A stretch of 54,343 bases of DNA. Origin: an uncultured Prevotella sp. GTDB lineage: Bacteria > Bacteroidota > Bacteroidia > Bacteroidales > Bacteroidaceae. The DNA lies in assembly GCA_937922435.1 (NCBI GenBank), contig CAKZVT010000042.1, positions 1 through 54,343 of the forward strand. The letters run 5' to 3'. Both the position numbers and the translations under genes were made by a program. Below are positions 24,010-32,829 of the stretch, piece by piece. The notes below the pieces were generated by a model, which ran no database searches, was not told where the DNA came from, and worked only from the letters and a program-made list of their open reading frames with translations. Each line of letters starts with the position of its first letter. Positions within the stretch are counted from its first letter, which is position 1.

Positions 24010-24462
24010 TTACTCCTTGTGCCTTGTGTCCATGCAGATAGTCACCGGGCCGTCGTTAATCAGCTCCACTTTCATGTCGGCTCCGAACTCGCCCGTGAGC
24101 ACTTTAAGCCCCGTTTCGCGGCGCAGCTTCTCGCAAAAGCTCTCGTACAGCGGTATGGAAACCTCGTGCCGGGCGGCGTGAATCCATGAAGGGCGGTTGC
24201 CTTTCTTGTACGACGCCAGCAGCGTAAACTGGCTCACAACCAATATCTCGCCGCCGACGGCGGTCACGGGGAGGTTCATCACGCCCTCCGCATCGTCGAA
24301 AATGCGCAGCGCGGCGGTCTTTTTCACAAGCCAGTCAACGTCCTCTTCGGTGTCGCCATCGGCCACTCCTAAGAGTATCATGTAGCCTTTCCCGATGGCG
24401 GACTTCACCTCTCCGCCTATCGTCACTGACGCGCGGCTCACGCGCTGGATAACTGTTTTCAT
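24010..24462 (-). CDS. dtd: D-aminoacyl-tRNA deacylase
   Basis: 150 residues, full length. It removes D-amino acids (such as D-Tyr) and glycine mischarged on tRNA. The two active-site motifs are present: SQFTLLA and the cross-dimer loop NDGPVTI near the C-terminus. The N-terminus MKTVIQRVSRASVTI is typical and sets the start. It belongs to the minus-strand cluster with uvrC upstream and the MazG-like gene downstream. Confidence 0.96.
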   Translation of the reverse strand: MKTVIQRVSRASVTIGGEVKSAIGKGYMILLGVADGDTEEDVDWLVKKTAALRIFDDAEGVMNLPVTAVGGEILVVSQFTLLASYKKGNRPSWIHAARHEVSIPLYESFCEKLRRETGLKVLTGEFGADMKVELINDGPVTICMDTRHKE

Positions 24463-24470
24463 ATTTTATA

Positions 24471-24505
24471 CCCACCCCAGCCCTCCCGACGGGAGGAAGC
24501 TGGAT
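24471..24505. repeat. Family B hairpin (left of pair 4)
   Basis: CCCACCCCAGCCCTCCCGAC then GGGAGGAAGCTGGATGTGC. Partner at 24598-24631, about 95 bp of unremarkable A+T-rich DNA between. Confidence 0.75.
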
Positions 24506-24596
24506 GTGCTTTGTTGTTTAATTGTTTTACTATTTAATGCTTATAACTGTTTGCTGACAGCCTTTTTGGCAAATATGTCGGCGCTTTCGGGGCTAA

Positions 24597-26450
24597 TCAA
24601 GCTCCCTCCCTTGGGGAGGGTTGGGGTGGGTTTTTAAAGTATTCCCACACAATCTTCGCCTTCGCTTGCCCTATGACGTCTGTAAGTTGTTGTAAATCAG
24701 CCTCTTTGATGCGCTTTACCGACTTGAAGGCTTGCAGCAGCGCGTCCTTTGTCTTAGGGCCTATGCCGCGTATGTCGTCAAGCTCCGAGTGCAGCGCATG
24801 TTTGCTGCGCTTGTCTCGGTGGAAGGTTATTGCGAAGCGGTGAACCTCGTCCTGCATGTGCGTCAGGAGGCGGAACAGCTCGCTGTCGGTCTTCATTCCT
24901 ATGACGACGGGCGGCAGGCCGTACAGCAGTTCGTTGGTGCGGTGGCGGTCGTCCTTGGCCAGTCCGGCGATGGGAATATCGAGTCCTAATTCCTTTTCCA
25001 CAACTTCGCGCACCACGCTCATCTGCCCTTGTCCGCCGTCGGTTATGATAAGGTCGGGCAGGGGCTGGCCTTCCTCTACCATGCGTGAGTAGCGGCGGCG
25101 CACCACTTCCTGCATGGATGCGTAGTCGTCAGGCCCCGTTACGGTCTTGATTATGTACTTGCGGTAGTCCTTTTTGCTGGGCTTCATCTTCTTGAACACC
25201 ACGCACGCCGCCACGGCATCAGTGCCGCTGATGTTCGAGTTGTCAAACATTTCTATCTGGTAAGGCATCTTCGGCAGCTTCAGGGCGGCCTGAATTTCCT
25301 TCATCAGGCGCACCGATTTCTGCTCGGGGTTCAGCTTTTCAGCCTGTTTCAGGCGGTCGAAGCGGTACTGTTTGCCGTTCATTTCAGAGAGGTCGAGCAG
25401 CGTCCGCTTGTCGCCGCGCTGCGGAACGGTGAACGTTACGCCGTCAAGCGTCATGTCTACGGCGAACGGCACGACGATTTCGCGCGACGTGCTGCCCATC
25501 CGTTCACGTATTTGCAGGATGGCGATTTGCAGTATTTCGAGCGCCGTTTCGCCCAATTTCTTCTTCATTTCGAACGTCTGCGCCTGGTTTATGCTGCCGT
25601 TTGTCACGTGCATGTAGTTCACGTAGGCCGTCCGCTCGTCGTCGTTGACGCTGAACACGTCAACGTCCGTAATGGTGTGGCTCACCACCTCGCTCTTGGC
25701 GCAGAAGCTGTCGAGCAGCAGGTAGCGTTGCTTTATCACCTCGGCCTCCTCGAAGCGCATCTCCTCCGCCAGCCGCTGCATCTGCGAATACAGGCGGCGT
25801 TGCAGCTCGCGCGTGTTCCCTTTCAGTATCTCGCGAGCCTGTGCGATGCTCTCCTGATAGTCTTCATAGCTCTGTTTGCCAATGCACGGTGCGCCGCAGT
25901 TATGTATGTGGTACTCCAGGCAGGGGCGGTATTTACCCTGTTCTACGCCCTCCTGCGTTATGGGTTGGCGGCATGTGCGCGGCTTGTAGAGCTTCTTTAT
26001 CAGCTCAAGGATGGCATACATCGAGCCTATGTGGCTGTAAGGGCCGTAGTAAGTGCCCCACCGCTTGTTTATGGTTCGCGTCTTGAAGATGCGCGGAAAG
26101 TACTCTTTCGTGACGCAGATTGACGGATACGTCTTGCCGTCTTTCAGCAGAATGTTGTACCGCGGCTGGTATTTCTTGATAAGACTGTTCTCCAATAGCA
26201 GGGCGTCCTCCTCGGTGTTAACCACCGTGTAGGTAATGTCGTGGATTTTGCTTACGAGCACTTTCGTCTTGAAGCGGTCTACTTCCTTGTGGAAATAAGA
26301 CGATACGCGCGCCTTCAGGTTCTTCGCCTTGCCCACGTATATTATTGTGCCGTGCTCGTCGTAGTACTGGTAGCTGCCCGGCTTCGTGGGCATGTTGCTC
26401 ACGATGGCCTTCAGGCAGGCCAGCCGCTTCTCGTTTTCTTCTTTAGTCAT
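24597..26450 (-). CDS. uvrC: Excinuclease ABC subunit C
   Basis: 617 residues. N-terminal GIY-YIG nuclease (KPGSYQYYDEHGTIIYVGKAKNLKARV) makes the 3' cut; a central UVR region binds UvrB; the C-terminal RNase H-like nuclease (MFDNSNISGTDAVAACVVF, then LIITDGGQGQ) makes the 5' cut; a helix-hairpin-helix tail follows (IRGIGPKTKDALLQAF). It acts in nucleotide excision repair. The last 11 residues (NPPQPSPREGA) are encoded by a family B repeat (24598-24631), so the native end was probably replaced or extended. It follows apt in the cluster. Confidence 0.96.
   Translation of the reverse strand: MTKEENEKRLACLKAIVSNMPTKPGSYQYYDEHGTIIYVGKAKNLKARVSSYFHKEVDRFKTKVLVSKIHDITYTVVNTEEDALLLENSLIKKYQPRYNILLKDGKTYPSICVTKEYFPRIFKTRTINKRWGTYYGPYSHIGSMYAILELIKKLYKPRTCRQPITQEGVEQGKYRPCLEYHIHNCGAPCIGKQSYEDYQESIAQAREILKGNTRELQRRLYSQMQRLAEEMRFEEAEVIKQRYLLLDSFCAKSEVVSHTITDVDVFSVNDDERTAYVNYMHVTNGSINQAQTFEMKKKLGETALEILQIAILQIRERMGSTSREIVVPFAVDMTLDGVTFTVPQRGDKRTLLDLSEMNGKQYRFDRLKQAEKLNPEQKSVRLMKEIQAALKLPKMPYQIEMFDNSNISGTDAVAACVVFKKMKPSKKDYRKYIIKTVTGPDDYASMQEVVRRRYSRMVEEGQPLPDLIITDGGQGQMSVVREVVEKELGLDIPIAGLAKDDRHRTNELLYGLPPVVIGMKTDSELFRLLTHMQDEVHRFAITFHRDKRSKHALHSELDDIRGIGPKTKDALLQAFKSVKRIKEADLQQLTDVIGQAKAKIVWEYFKNPPQPSPREGA
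24598..24631. repeat. Family B hairpin inside the uvrC 3' end
   Basis: TCAAGCTCCCTCCCTTGGGG then AGGGTTGGGGTGGG. It encodes the uvrC C-terminal tail on the minus strand and pairs with 24471-24505. Confidence 0.8.
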
Positions 26451-26490
26451 AAGGCGTAAGTGCTTTGTACAAAGGGATTTTCAAAGGTGA

Positions 26491-26506
26491 TGTTTCACGT
26501 GAAACG
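26491..26506. promoter_or_regulatory. parS-like ParB binding site 1
   Basis: TGTTTCACGTGAAACG matches the bacterial parS consensus TGTTTCACGTGAAACA at 15 of 16 bases. It lies between uvrC and apt, beside a family B hairpin. Confidence 0.8.
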
Positions 26507-26507
26507 G

Positions 26508-26544
26508 CCCCTCCCCAGCCCTCCCCGAGGGGCGGGGGAGCTGA
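26508..26544. repeat. Family B hairpin (left of pair 5)
   Basis: CCCCTCCCCAGCCCTCCCCG then AGGGGCGGGGGAGCTGAC. Partner at 26602-26639; it begins two bases after parS site 1. Confidence 0.7.
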
Positions 26545-26601
26545 CGCCGCAGGGCCGTTGTTTTCTCAAGCGAAGACTTTAATCTTTACTTTGGCATTCA
26601 T

Positions 26602-26639
26602 CTCTCCCTCCCCTCGGGGAGGGTTTGGGAGGGGGCTTA
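26602..26639. repeat. Family B hairpin (right of pair 5)
   Basis: CTCTCCCTCCCCTCGGGGAG then a G-rich tail, just downstream of the apt stop. Confidence 0.7.
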
Positions 26640-26644
26640 TCTCT

Positions 26645-27175
26645 TTACACTTTCAGCAGCGTCGTTATTTCCGCGTCCTTGTCGAAGGCGTCGCGGCCGT
26701 GCAGGCCCTCGCGTGTCAGCTCGATGATGAAGTTAACGTATATTTTCTTCGGGTTGAACTTCTTTACGAGGTCGTAGGCGGCGCGCATCGTGCCGCCGGT
26801 AGCCAGCAGGTCGTCGTGCAGCAGCACAACGTCGTCGCTCGTTATGGCGTCCTTGTGTATTTCTATTGTGTCAGTGCCGTACTCCTTGTTGTACGTCTCC
26901 TGGATGGTGTCGCAGGGCAGTTTGCCGGGCTTGCGGCAGAGCACCACGCCTGCATGAAGCCTTACAGCCAGTGCCGACGACATGATGAAGCCGCGGCTCT
27001 CGATGCCTACTATTTTCGTGATGCCGCAGTCTTTGTAGAGGTCGTACAGCTCGTCTTCCATTATTTGCAGGCATTCGGGGTTGGAGAACAGTGTCGTCAC
27101 GTCCCTGAAATTAATTCCTTTCTTCGGAAAATCGGGTATGCACCTCAGGTTTTCCAGCAGTGTCTTGTTGTTCAT
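26645..27175 (-). CDS. apt: Adenine phosphoribosyltransferase
   Basis: 176 residues, full length. It converts adenine and PRPP to AMP in purine salvage. The PRPP-binding loop VVLLHDDLLATGGTMRAA is present, as is the N-terminal IPDFPKKGINFRDVTTLF and the GIESRGFIMSSALA hood motif. The start MNNKTLLENLRCIPDF is typical. It is the middle gene of mnmG-apt-uvrC, flanked by two parS-like sites (26491 and 27673). Confidence 0.96.
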   Translation of the reverse strand: MNNKTLLENLRCIPDFPKKGINFRDVTTLFSNPECLQIMEDELYDLYKDCGITKIVGIESRGFIMSSALAVRLHAGVVLCRKPGKLPCDTIQETYNKEYGTDTIEIHKDAITSDDVVLLHDDLLATGGTMRAAYDLVKKFNPKKIYVNFIIELTREGLHGRDAFDKDAEITTLLKV

Positions 27176-27356
27176 TTTAGTTGTTTCTTTTTTATTATTG
27201 ATTGGTTATTTCTTTGAGAGTTCTGGGAGAACTGGGAGTTTTGGGAGGGCTGGGATGACGGAGAGGCGAGGCTGCTTTCCCTCCTTCTCGCCGTCTTGTT
27301 TTCTCACATTCTCACCCTCTCACTTTCTCACCTTCCTTTTTTACCTTTTCTATATG

Positions 27357-27436
27357 TGGCCTTTTGCCGTGTGAAAGACGGCCTTTTGCATGATGAAAGG
27401 CCACCTTTTGCAATGCGTTTTGCCGCCTTTTGCAAA
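27357..27436. repeat. Family A REP-like cluster
   Basis: Four words in alternating orientation (GGCCTTTTGCC, GAAAGACGGCCTTTTGCA, GAAAGGCCACCTTTTGCA, GCCGCCTTTTGCA). The rest of the 27176-27698 gap holds a short CTGGGAG word repeat (about 27225-27255), a TCTCAC word repeat (about 27301-27332), and parS site 2; no gene. Confidence 0.75.
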
Positions 27437-27672
27437 GCCCCTGTTTGCAGGCCGTCCGGCAGGCGGTTGCCGTTGGCCGTGGCGGCGGTCTTTGGATGCC
27501 CGATGTGGGGTAGGGCGGTGTCGCCAAGGTGATGGCATGCAGCCTTGAAACACGGCTGGTTTCATCGTGAAACTTGTCGATTTTAACATTCAAGCAAAGT
27601 TGTGGACGGTCTCCGTATGTTGCTATCTTTCAGTCCGTTCCATCGTTTTGGCTTGATGAAAAATCTTCAATT

Positions 27673-27688
27673 TGTTTCACGTGAAACA
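27673..27688. promoter_or_regulatory. parS-like ParB binding site 2
   Basis: TGTTTCACGTGAAACA is a perfect 16-bp match to the bacterial parS consensus, 10 bp beyond the mnmG stop. A degenerate version with one inserted base (GTTTCATCGTGAAAC) lies at 27559-27573. Confidence 0.85.
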
Positions 27689-27698
27689 CTTTTCTGTG

Positions 27699-29570
27699 TC
27701 ACCGTTTCATGAGCACCAGCATGATGTTGATGTCGCTCGGCGACACGCCTGGTATGCGGCTGGCCTGCGCCAGTGTCTTGGGGTCGATTTTTTCGAGCTT
27801 CTGCCGCGCTTCGGTCGAGAGCTGCTGCATCTCGGAGTAGCGGAAGTGTCCGCGTATTTTAATGTTCTCCAGGCGGTGCATCTTGTCAGCCACGAGCCGT
27901 TCGCGCTCTATGTAGCCCTTGTACTTCATTTTTATTTCTGCCGCCTCGACGGTCTCCTCCTCGCGGTTTGGCAGCGATTTTATCGTCTGCTTTAGTCCGG
28001 GCAGCAGGTCGGCAAGGTTCTGCATGTTTAGCTGCGGCCTCGCTATGAGGTCTGCTATTTTGCATCCCTCGCGCAGGGGGGTAGTGCCAAGCGCTTCGAG
28101 CGCGGAGTTTATGTCGTGCGGTTTCACCGGCGTGGTGGCGCAGAAATCGGTCAGGCGGTCGATGCCTTCTTTCTTTTCGAGCCACCAGTCGTAGCGTTCG
28201 CGCGTGGCAAGGCCAAGCCTGTAAGCCTTCTCTGTGAGGCGTGCGTCGGCGTCGTCCTGCCTTAGAAGTATGCGGTATTCGGCGCGGCTGGTGAACATTC
28301 GGTAAGGCTCGTCCACGCCTTTTGTCACGAGGTCGTCTACGAGTACGCCAATGTAAGCCTCGTCGCGGCCCAGGGTGAAGGTCTGCTTGCCCGTGCAGCG
28401 CAGCGCGGCGTTCACCCCGGCCACCAGTCCTTGTCCTGCGGCCTCTTCGTAGCCGGTGGTACCGTTCACCTGTCCGGCCATGAAGAGTCCTGGCACGAGT
28501 TTCGATTCGAGCGTGTGGCGCAGCTGCGTCGGGTCGAAGAAATCGTACTCTATGGCGTATCCCGGGCGGTACACCTTGGCATCGCGCAGCGCCGGTATGC
28601 GTCGCAGCGCGTTTATTTGCACGTCCATCGGCATGCTCGACGAGAAGCCGTTGAGGTACATTTCGTTGGTGTCTTCGCCTTCGGGTTCGAGAAATAGGGG
28701 GTGTTGCTGCTTGTCGGGAAAGGTTACAAGCTTGGTCTCTATTGACGGGCAGTAGCGTGGCCCGATGCTCTGGATTTGCCCGTTGTACAGCGGCGAGTCG
28801 GCCAGTCCGGCCATCAGCGTGGCGTGTACGTCGGGGTTGGTGTAGCAAGTCCAGCACTCAAGCTGTTTTAACGGCCGTCCGGCCGGCATGAAGCTGAAGC
28901 TGTGGAAGTCGTGTTCGCCCTCCTGCACCTCCATATCCTCGAAGTGAACGCTGCGGCGGTCGATGCGCACGGGCGTGCCGGTCTTCATGCGTCCGGCTGT
29001 TATGCCGTGCCGCGTGATGCTCTCGGTGAGGCGCGTCACGGCCGGTTCGGCTATTCGTCCGCCGGGCAGCTGGCGTCGGCCTATGTGCAGCAGGCCGTTG
29101 AGGAAGGTGCCTGCGGTGAGCACTACGCTCTTCGCCCTTAGCTCCACGCCCCACACGGTGCGCACGCCTACGGCCTCGCCGCGCTCCACCAGGAGCTCGT
29201 CGGCCTGGTCTTGCCAAATGTCGAGGCCGTCGGTATGGTCGAGCACGGTGCGCCATTGCCAGATGAACTTACCGCGGTCGCACTGCGCGCGCGGACTCCA
29301 CACTGCCGGACCTTTCGAGCGGTTGAGCATGCGGAACTGGATGGCCGTCTTGTCGGTGACGATACCCATCTGTCCGCCCAGCGCGTCGATTTCGCGCACT
29401 ATCTGGCCTTTGGCTATGCCGCCGACGGCCGGGTTGCAGCTCATCTGGGCTATTTTGTTCATGTCCATGGTGACGAGGCAGGTGCGTGCTCCCATGCGTG
29501 CCGCCGCCGCGGCCGCCTCGCAGCCCGCGTGTCCGCCGCCGATTACGATAACGTCGTAGTGTAAAATCAT
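27699..29570 (-). CDS. mnmG: tRNA uridine-5-carboxymethylaminomethyl modification enzyme MnmG
   Basis: 623 residues, the usual length. FAD-binding GGGHAGCEAAAAAARMGART at the N-terminus; signature blocks SCNPAVGGIAKGQIVREIDALGG and GLFMAGQVNGTTGYEEAAGQG; C-terminal helical region that docks MnmE. With MnmE it installs the cmnm5 group on the wobble uridine of several tRNAs. mnmE is not in the window. mnmG (gidA) often lies near the replication origin and par genes, which agrees with the parS-like sites next to it. Confidence 0.97.
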   Translation of the reverse strand: MILHYDVIVIGGGHAGCEAAAAAARMGARTCLVTMDMNKIAQMSCNPAVGGIAKGQIVREIDALGGQMGIVTDKTAIQFRMLNRSKGPAVWSPRAQCDRGKFIWQWRTVLDHTDGLDIWQDQADELLVERGEAVGVRTVWGVELRAKSVVLTAGTFLNGLLHIGRRQLPGGRIAEPAVTRLTESITRHGITAGRMKTGTPVRIDRRSVHFEDMEVQEGEHDFHSFSFMPAGRPLKQLECWTCYTNPDVHATLMAGLADSPLYNGQIQSIGPRYCPSIETKLVTFPDKQQHPLFLEPEGEDTNEMYLNGFSSSMPMDVQINALRRIPALRDAKVYRPGYAIEYDFFDPTQLRHTLESKLVPGLFMAGQVNGTTGYEEAAGQGLVAGVNAALRCTGKQTFTLGRDEAYIGVLVDDLVTKGVDEPYRMFTSRAEYRILLRQDDADARLTEKAYRLGLATRERYDWWLEKKEGIDRLTDFCATTPVKPHDINSALEALGTTPLREGCKIADLIARPQLNMQNLADLLPGLKQTIKSLPNREEETVEAAEIKMKYKGYIERERLVADKMHRLENIKIRGHFRYSEMQQLSTEARQKLEKIDPKTLAQASRIPGVSPSDINIMLVLMKR

Positions 29571-29577
29571 TGTTTTT

Positions 29578-29640
29578 TTACGGTTTTACGGTTGTGGGGT
29601 TATGGGGTTCTGCGGTTGTTTGTTTACGGTTTGCGGTCTT
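29578..29640. repeat. Family F repeat (left of inverted pair)
   Basis: CGGTTTTACGGTTGTGGGGT and related words. Inverted partner at 29811-29887, with a family A cluster between. Confidence 0.7.
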
Positions 29641-29680
29641 GCGTAAGTTCGATTGGTTTCATCCCTGAAAACGGAGGCGT

Positions 29681-29770
29681 TGCGAAATGCGGCATATTGG
29701 CTTGTAAAAGGCCGTCTTTTGCATTGCCATTTGCCGTCTTTTGCATTGTAAAACACGGCATATTGAAATC
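29681..29770. repeat. Family A REP-like cluster
   Basis: GCGGCATATTGG, AAAAGGCCGTCTTTTGCA, TTGCCGTCTTTTGCA and CACGGCATATTG words, centred between the two family F blocks. The 29571-30095 gap holds these repeats and the sdh promoter. Confidence 0.75.
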
Positions 29771-29810
29771 GTATGGGCCGCATTGGCTTGAACGTCTGCA
29801 TGGCTCTGCT

Positions 29811-29887
29811 ACCTTATAACCGCATAACCTTATAACCGCATGACCGATAACCTTATGACCGCATAACCGCATGACCTTATAACCTTT
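29811..29887. repeat. Family F repeat (right of inverted pair)
   Basis: ACCTTATAACCGCATAACC-type words, inverse of 29578-29640 in vocabulary. Confidence 0.7.
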
Positions 29888-29954
29888 ACGCCGCAAAAGT
29901 AAGAATTAAAATCGAATTTTTTACCAAAAGGTTTGATTTATCATCAAAATGGAG

Positions 29955-29962
29955 TATATTTG
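29955..29962 (+). promoter_or_regulatory. -7 promoter box TATATTTG for sdhCAB
   Basis: Exact TAnnTTTG with a -33 TTTG at 29932-29935 (19-bp spacing). Leader of about 130 bases before sdhC. Confidence 0.75.
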
Positions 29963-30095
29963 CATCCTCCAATGGATGCCGGCATACCTATTATAAGGTA
30001 TAGCGGCGCAGCCTTTCCGCGTCGGCGGAGGGCGTTTTCTGTGTGGGTTGACAACAACAATCAATTCATTTAATACATTAAAACTTAAATCATTT

Positions 30096-30773
30096 ATGTG
30101 GTTATGTAATTCATCCATCGGAAGGAAAGTAGTGATGTCGGTAACCGGCGTCGCGCTTATCCTGTTCTTGACATTCCACATGTCAATGAACTTAGTGGCC
30201 CTGTTCTCGGGCGAGGCTTACAACGCGGTGTGCGAGTTCCTCGGGGCTAACTGGTACGCCCTCGTGGCTACCTTGGCCTTGGCGGCACTTGCGGTAATAC
30301 ACATCGTGTACGCCTTCCTGCTCACCATGCAGAACCGCCGCGCCCGCGGCGACGAGCGTTACGCCGTAACGTCGCGTCCCGGCAAGGTGGAGTGGGCTTC
30401 GCAGAACATGCTCGTGCTGGGCATCATCGTGCTCTTGGGCCTTCTGCTCCACTTGTTCAACTTCTGGTACAACATGATGTTCGCCGAGCTGACGGGCATC
30501 GCCGTGCCCCACTTGCCCTCTGACGGCTTCGCCTACATCCTCGACACGTTCGCGAACCCCGTCTACGTGCTGCTTTACATCGTGTGGCTGGCGGCCATCT
30601 GGTTCCACCTCTCCCACGGTTTCTGGAGCGCGATGCAGACTTTCGGCTGGAGCGGCAAGGTATGGTTCAACCGCTGGAAGGTAATAGGCATCGTTTACAC
30701 GACGCTGCTCATGCTGGGCTTCCTCGTCGTAGTGCTGGCCTTCGCCTTCGGACTTGCGCCGAGCCAGTGGTAA
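30096..30773 (+). CDS. sdhC: Succinate dehydrogenase/fumarate reductase cytochrome b subunit
   Basis: 225 residues from the ATG at 30096; an upstream in-frame ATG at 30048 adds a non-hydrophobic leader and was rejected because MWLCNSSIGRKVVMSVTG is the common start in Bacteroidales. Five hydrophobic membrane segments with conserved His residues (LTFHMSMN, LLLHLFNF, IWFHLSHG) suit a diheme type B membrane anchor. It carries electrons between menaquinol and the SdhAB catalytic pair, which in gut Bacteroidales mainly reduces fumarate to succinate. First gene of sdhCAB. Confidence 0.94.
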   Translation: MWLCNSSIGRKVVMSVTGVALILFLTFHMSMNLVALFSGEAYNAVCEFLGANWYALVATLALAALAVIHIVYAFLLTMQNRRARGDERYAVTSRPGKVEWASQNMLVLGIIVLLGLLLHLFNFWYNMMFAELTGIAVPHLPSDGFAYILDTFANPVYVLLYIVWLAAIWFHLSHGFWSAMQTFGWSGKVWFNRWKVIGIVYTTLLMLGFLVVVLAFAFGLAPSQW

Positions 30774-30812
30774 TTCAATTTCATAATTCATAATGCATAA
30801 TTCATAATTGTT

Positions 30813-32795
30813 ATGGCAAAGCAAATCAATTCCAAGATACCAGAGGGACCGATAGCTGAGAAATGGACCAACTACAAGGCTCACCAGCGTCTCGTCAACC
30901 CAAAGAACAAACTGAAGTTGGATGTCATCGTCGTAGGCACCGGCCTCGCCGGAGCGTCTGCCGCAGCCTCGCTCGGCGAGATGGGCTTCAACGTGCTCAA
31001 CTTCTGCATACAGGACTCTCCGCGCCGTGCGCACTCAATCGCCGCGCAGGGCGGTATCAACGCCGCAAAGAACTACCAGAACGACGGCGACTCCGTGTAC
31101 CGTCTGTTCTACGACACGGTGAAGGGCGGCGACTACCGTGCACGCGAGGCCAACGTCTACCGACTGGCCGAAGTGTCCAACAACATCATCGACCAGTGCG
31201 TGGCACAGGGCGTTCCGTTCGCCCGCGAGTACGGCGGCATGCTGGCAAACCGCTCGTTCGGCGGCGCGCAGGTGTCGCGTACATTCTATGCAAAGGGACA
31301 GACCGGCCAGCAGCTGCTGCTCGGCGCATACTCCGCGCTTAGCCGCCAGGTGCACACAGGCCGCGTAAAGCTCTACACACGCTACGAGATGGAAGACGTG
31401 GTGATTGTTGACGGCCGCGCACGAGGCATCATCGCGAAGAACCTCGTGACTGGAAAGCTGGAGCGTTTCTCGGCCAACGCCGTAGTAATAGCTACCGGCG
31501 GATACGGCAACACATACTTCCTCTCGACCAACGCGATGGGTTGCAACTGTACCGCCGCAATGGCTTGCTACCGCAAGGGAGCATACTTTGCAAATCCTTC
31601 TTACGTACAAATCCACCCGACCTGCATCCCCGTACACGGCACGAACCAGTCGAAGCTGACGCTTATGTCGGAGTCTCTGCGTAACGACGGCCGCATCTGG
31701 GTGCCCAAGAAGCTCGAAGACGCCAAGGCATTGCAGCGCGGAGAGAAGAAGGGCAGCGACATTCCAGAGGAAGACCGCGACTACTACCTGGAGCGCAGGT
31801 ATCCTGCCTTCGGCAACTTGGTGCCCCGTGACGTGGCGTCACGCGCCGCAAAGGAGCGTTGCGACAAGGGCTACGGTGTCAACAACACCGGTCTGGCCGT
31901 GTTCCTCGACTTCTCCGAGAGCATCGAGCGCCTTGGCATAGACGTCGTATTGCAGCGTTACGGCAACCTCTTCGACATGTATGAGGAAATAACCGACGTC
32001 AATCCGGGCGAGCTTGCCAACGAAATCAACGGCGTGAAGTACTACAACCCGATGATGATTTACCCCGCAATCCACTACACTATGGGCGGCATCTGGGTAG
32101 ACTACGAGCTGATGACCAGCATCGAAGGACTTTTCGCAATCGGCGAGTGCAACTTCTCCGACCACGGAGCCAACCGCCTCGGCGCGTCAGCCCTCATGCA
32201 GGGACTGGCCGACGGATACTTCGTACTGCCTTATACCATCCAGAACTACCTGGCCGACCAGTCCATCTGGCCGCGCATCTCGACAGACCTGCCCGAGTTC
32301 GAGGAGGCCGAGAAGGGCGTACAGACCGAAATCGACCGCCTCATGGGCATACAGGGCAAGCGCTCGGTAGACTCAATCCACAAGGAGCTTGGCCACATCA
32401 TGTGGGAGCATGTGGGCATGGGACGCACCGCAGAGGGCCTGAAGGAAGGACTTGAACTCATCAAGAAAATACGCAAGGAGTTCGAGACCAACCTCTTCAT
32501 CCCCGGCTCGAAGGAGGGCCTTAACACAGAGCTTGACAAGGCAATCCACCTGCGCGACTTCATCACTATGGGCGAACTCATCGCTTACGACGCACTTTCA
32601 CGCAACGAGTCGTGCGGCGGCCACTTCCGCGAGGAGTACCAGACGGAGGAAGGCGAGGCAAAGCGCGACGACGAAAACTACTTCTACGTAGGCTGCTGGG
32701 AGTACCAGGGAAGCGACGAGAAAGCGCCCGAGCTTATCAAGGAACCGTTGCACTACGAAGCTATAAAGGTACAAACCAGAAATTACAAGAACTAA
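30813..32795 (+). CDS. sdhA: Succinate dehydrogenase/fumarate reductase flavoprotein subunit
   Basis: 660 residues, the long form typical of the type B diheme enzymes. FAD-binding VVGTGLAGASAAASLGEMG (about 40-58); the covalent-FAD His74 lies in RRAHSIAAQGGINAAKN. Substrate-site motifs include TGGYGN, HPTCIP, HYTMGGIWVDY and GANRLGAS. It reduces fumarate (or oxidises succinate) in the cytoplasm. The gene is 39 bp after sdhC and 34 bp before sdhB, so one operon. Confidence 0.96.
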   Translation: MAKQINSKIPEGPIAEKWTNYKAHQRLVNPKNKLKLDVIVVGTGLAGASAAASLGEMGFNVLNFCIQDSPRRAHSIAAQGGINAAKNYQNDGDSVYRLFYDTVKGGDYRAREANVYRLAEVSNNIIDQCVAQGVPFAREYGGMLANRSFGGAQVSRTFYAKGQTGQQLLLGAYSALSRQVHTGRVKLYTRYEMEDVVIVDGRARGIIAKNLVTGKLERFSANAVVIATGGYGNTYFLSTNAMGCNCTAAMACYRKGAYFANPSYVQIHPTCIPVHGTNQSKLTLMSESLRNDGRIWVPKKLEDAKALQRGEKKGSDIPEEDRDYYLERRYPAFGNLVPRDVASRAAKERCDKGYGVNNTGLAVFLDFSESIERLGIDVVLQRYGNLFDMYEEITDVNPGELANEINGVKYYNPMMIYPAIHYTMGGIWVDYELMTSIEGLFAIGECNFSDHGANRLGASALMQGLADGYFVLPYTIQNYLADQSIWPRISTDLPEFEEAEKGVQTEIDRLMGIQGKRSVDSIHKELGHIMWEHVGMGRTAEGLKEGLELIKKIRKEFETNLFIPGSKEGLNTELDKAIHLRDFITMGELIAYDALSRNESCGGHFREEYQTEEGEAKRDDENYFYVGCWEYQGSDEKAPELIKEPLHYEAIKVQTRNYKN

Positions 32796-32829
32796 TTGAC
32801 GAGTCTATCGGTTATTAAATTAAAGAACA

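Noticed and set aside
27176..27698. Replication origin next to the parS sites
   Set aside because: No cluster of DnaA boxes (TTATnCACA) or A+T-rich unwinding region was seen here; the origin may be near but is not shown in the window.
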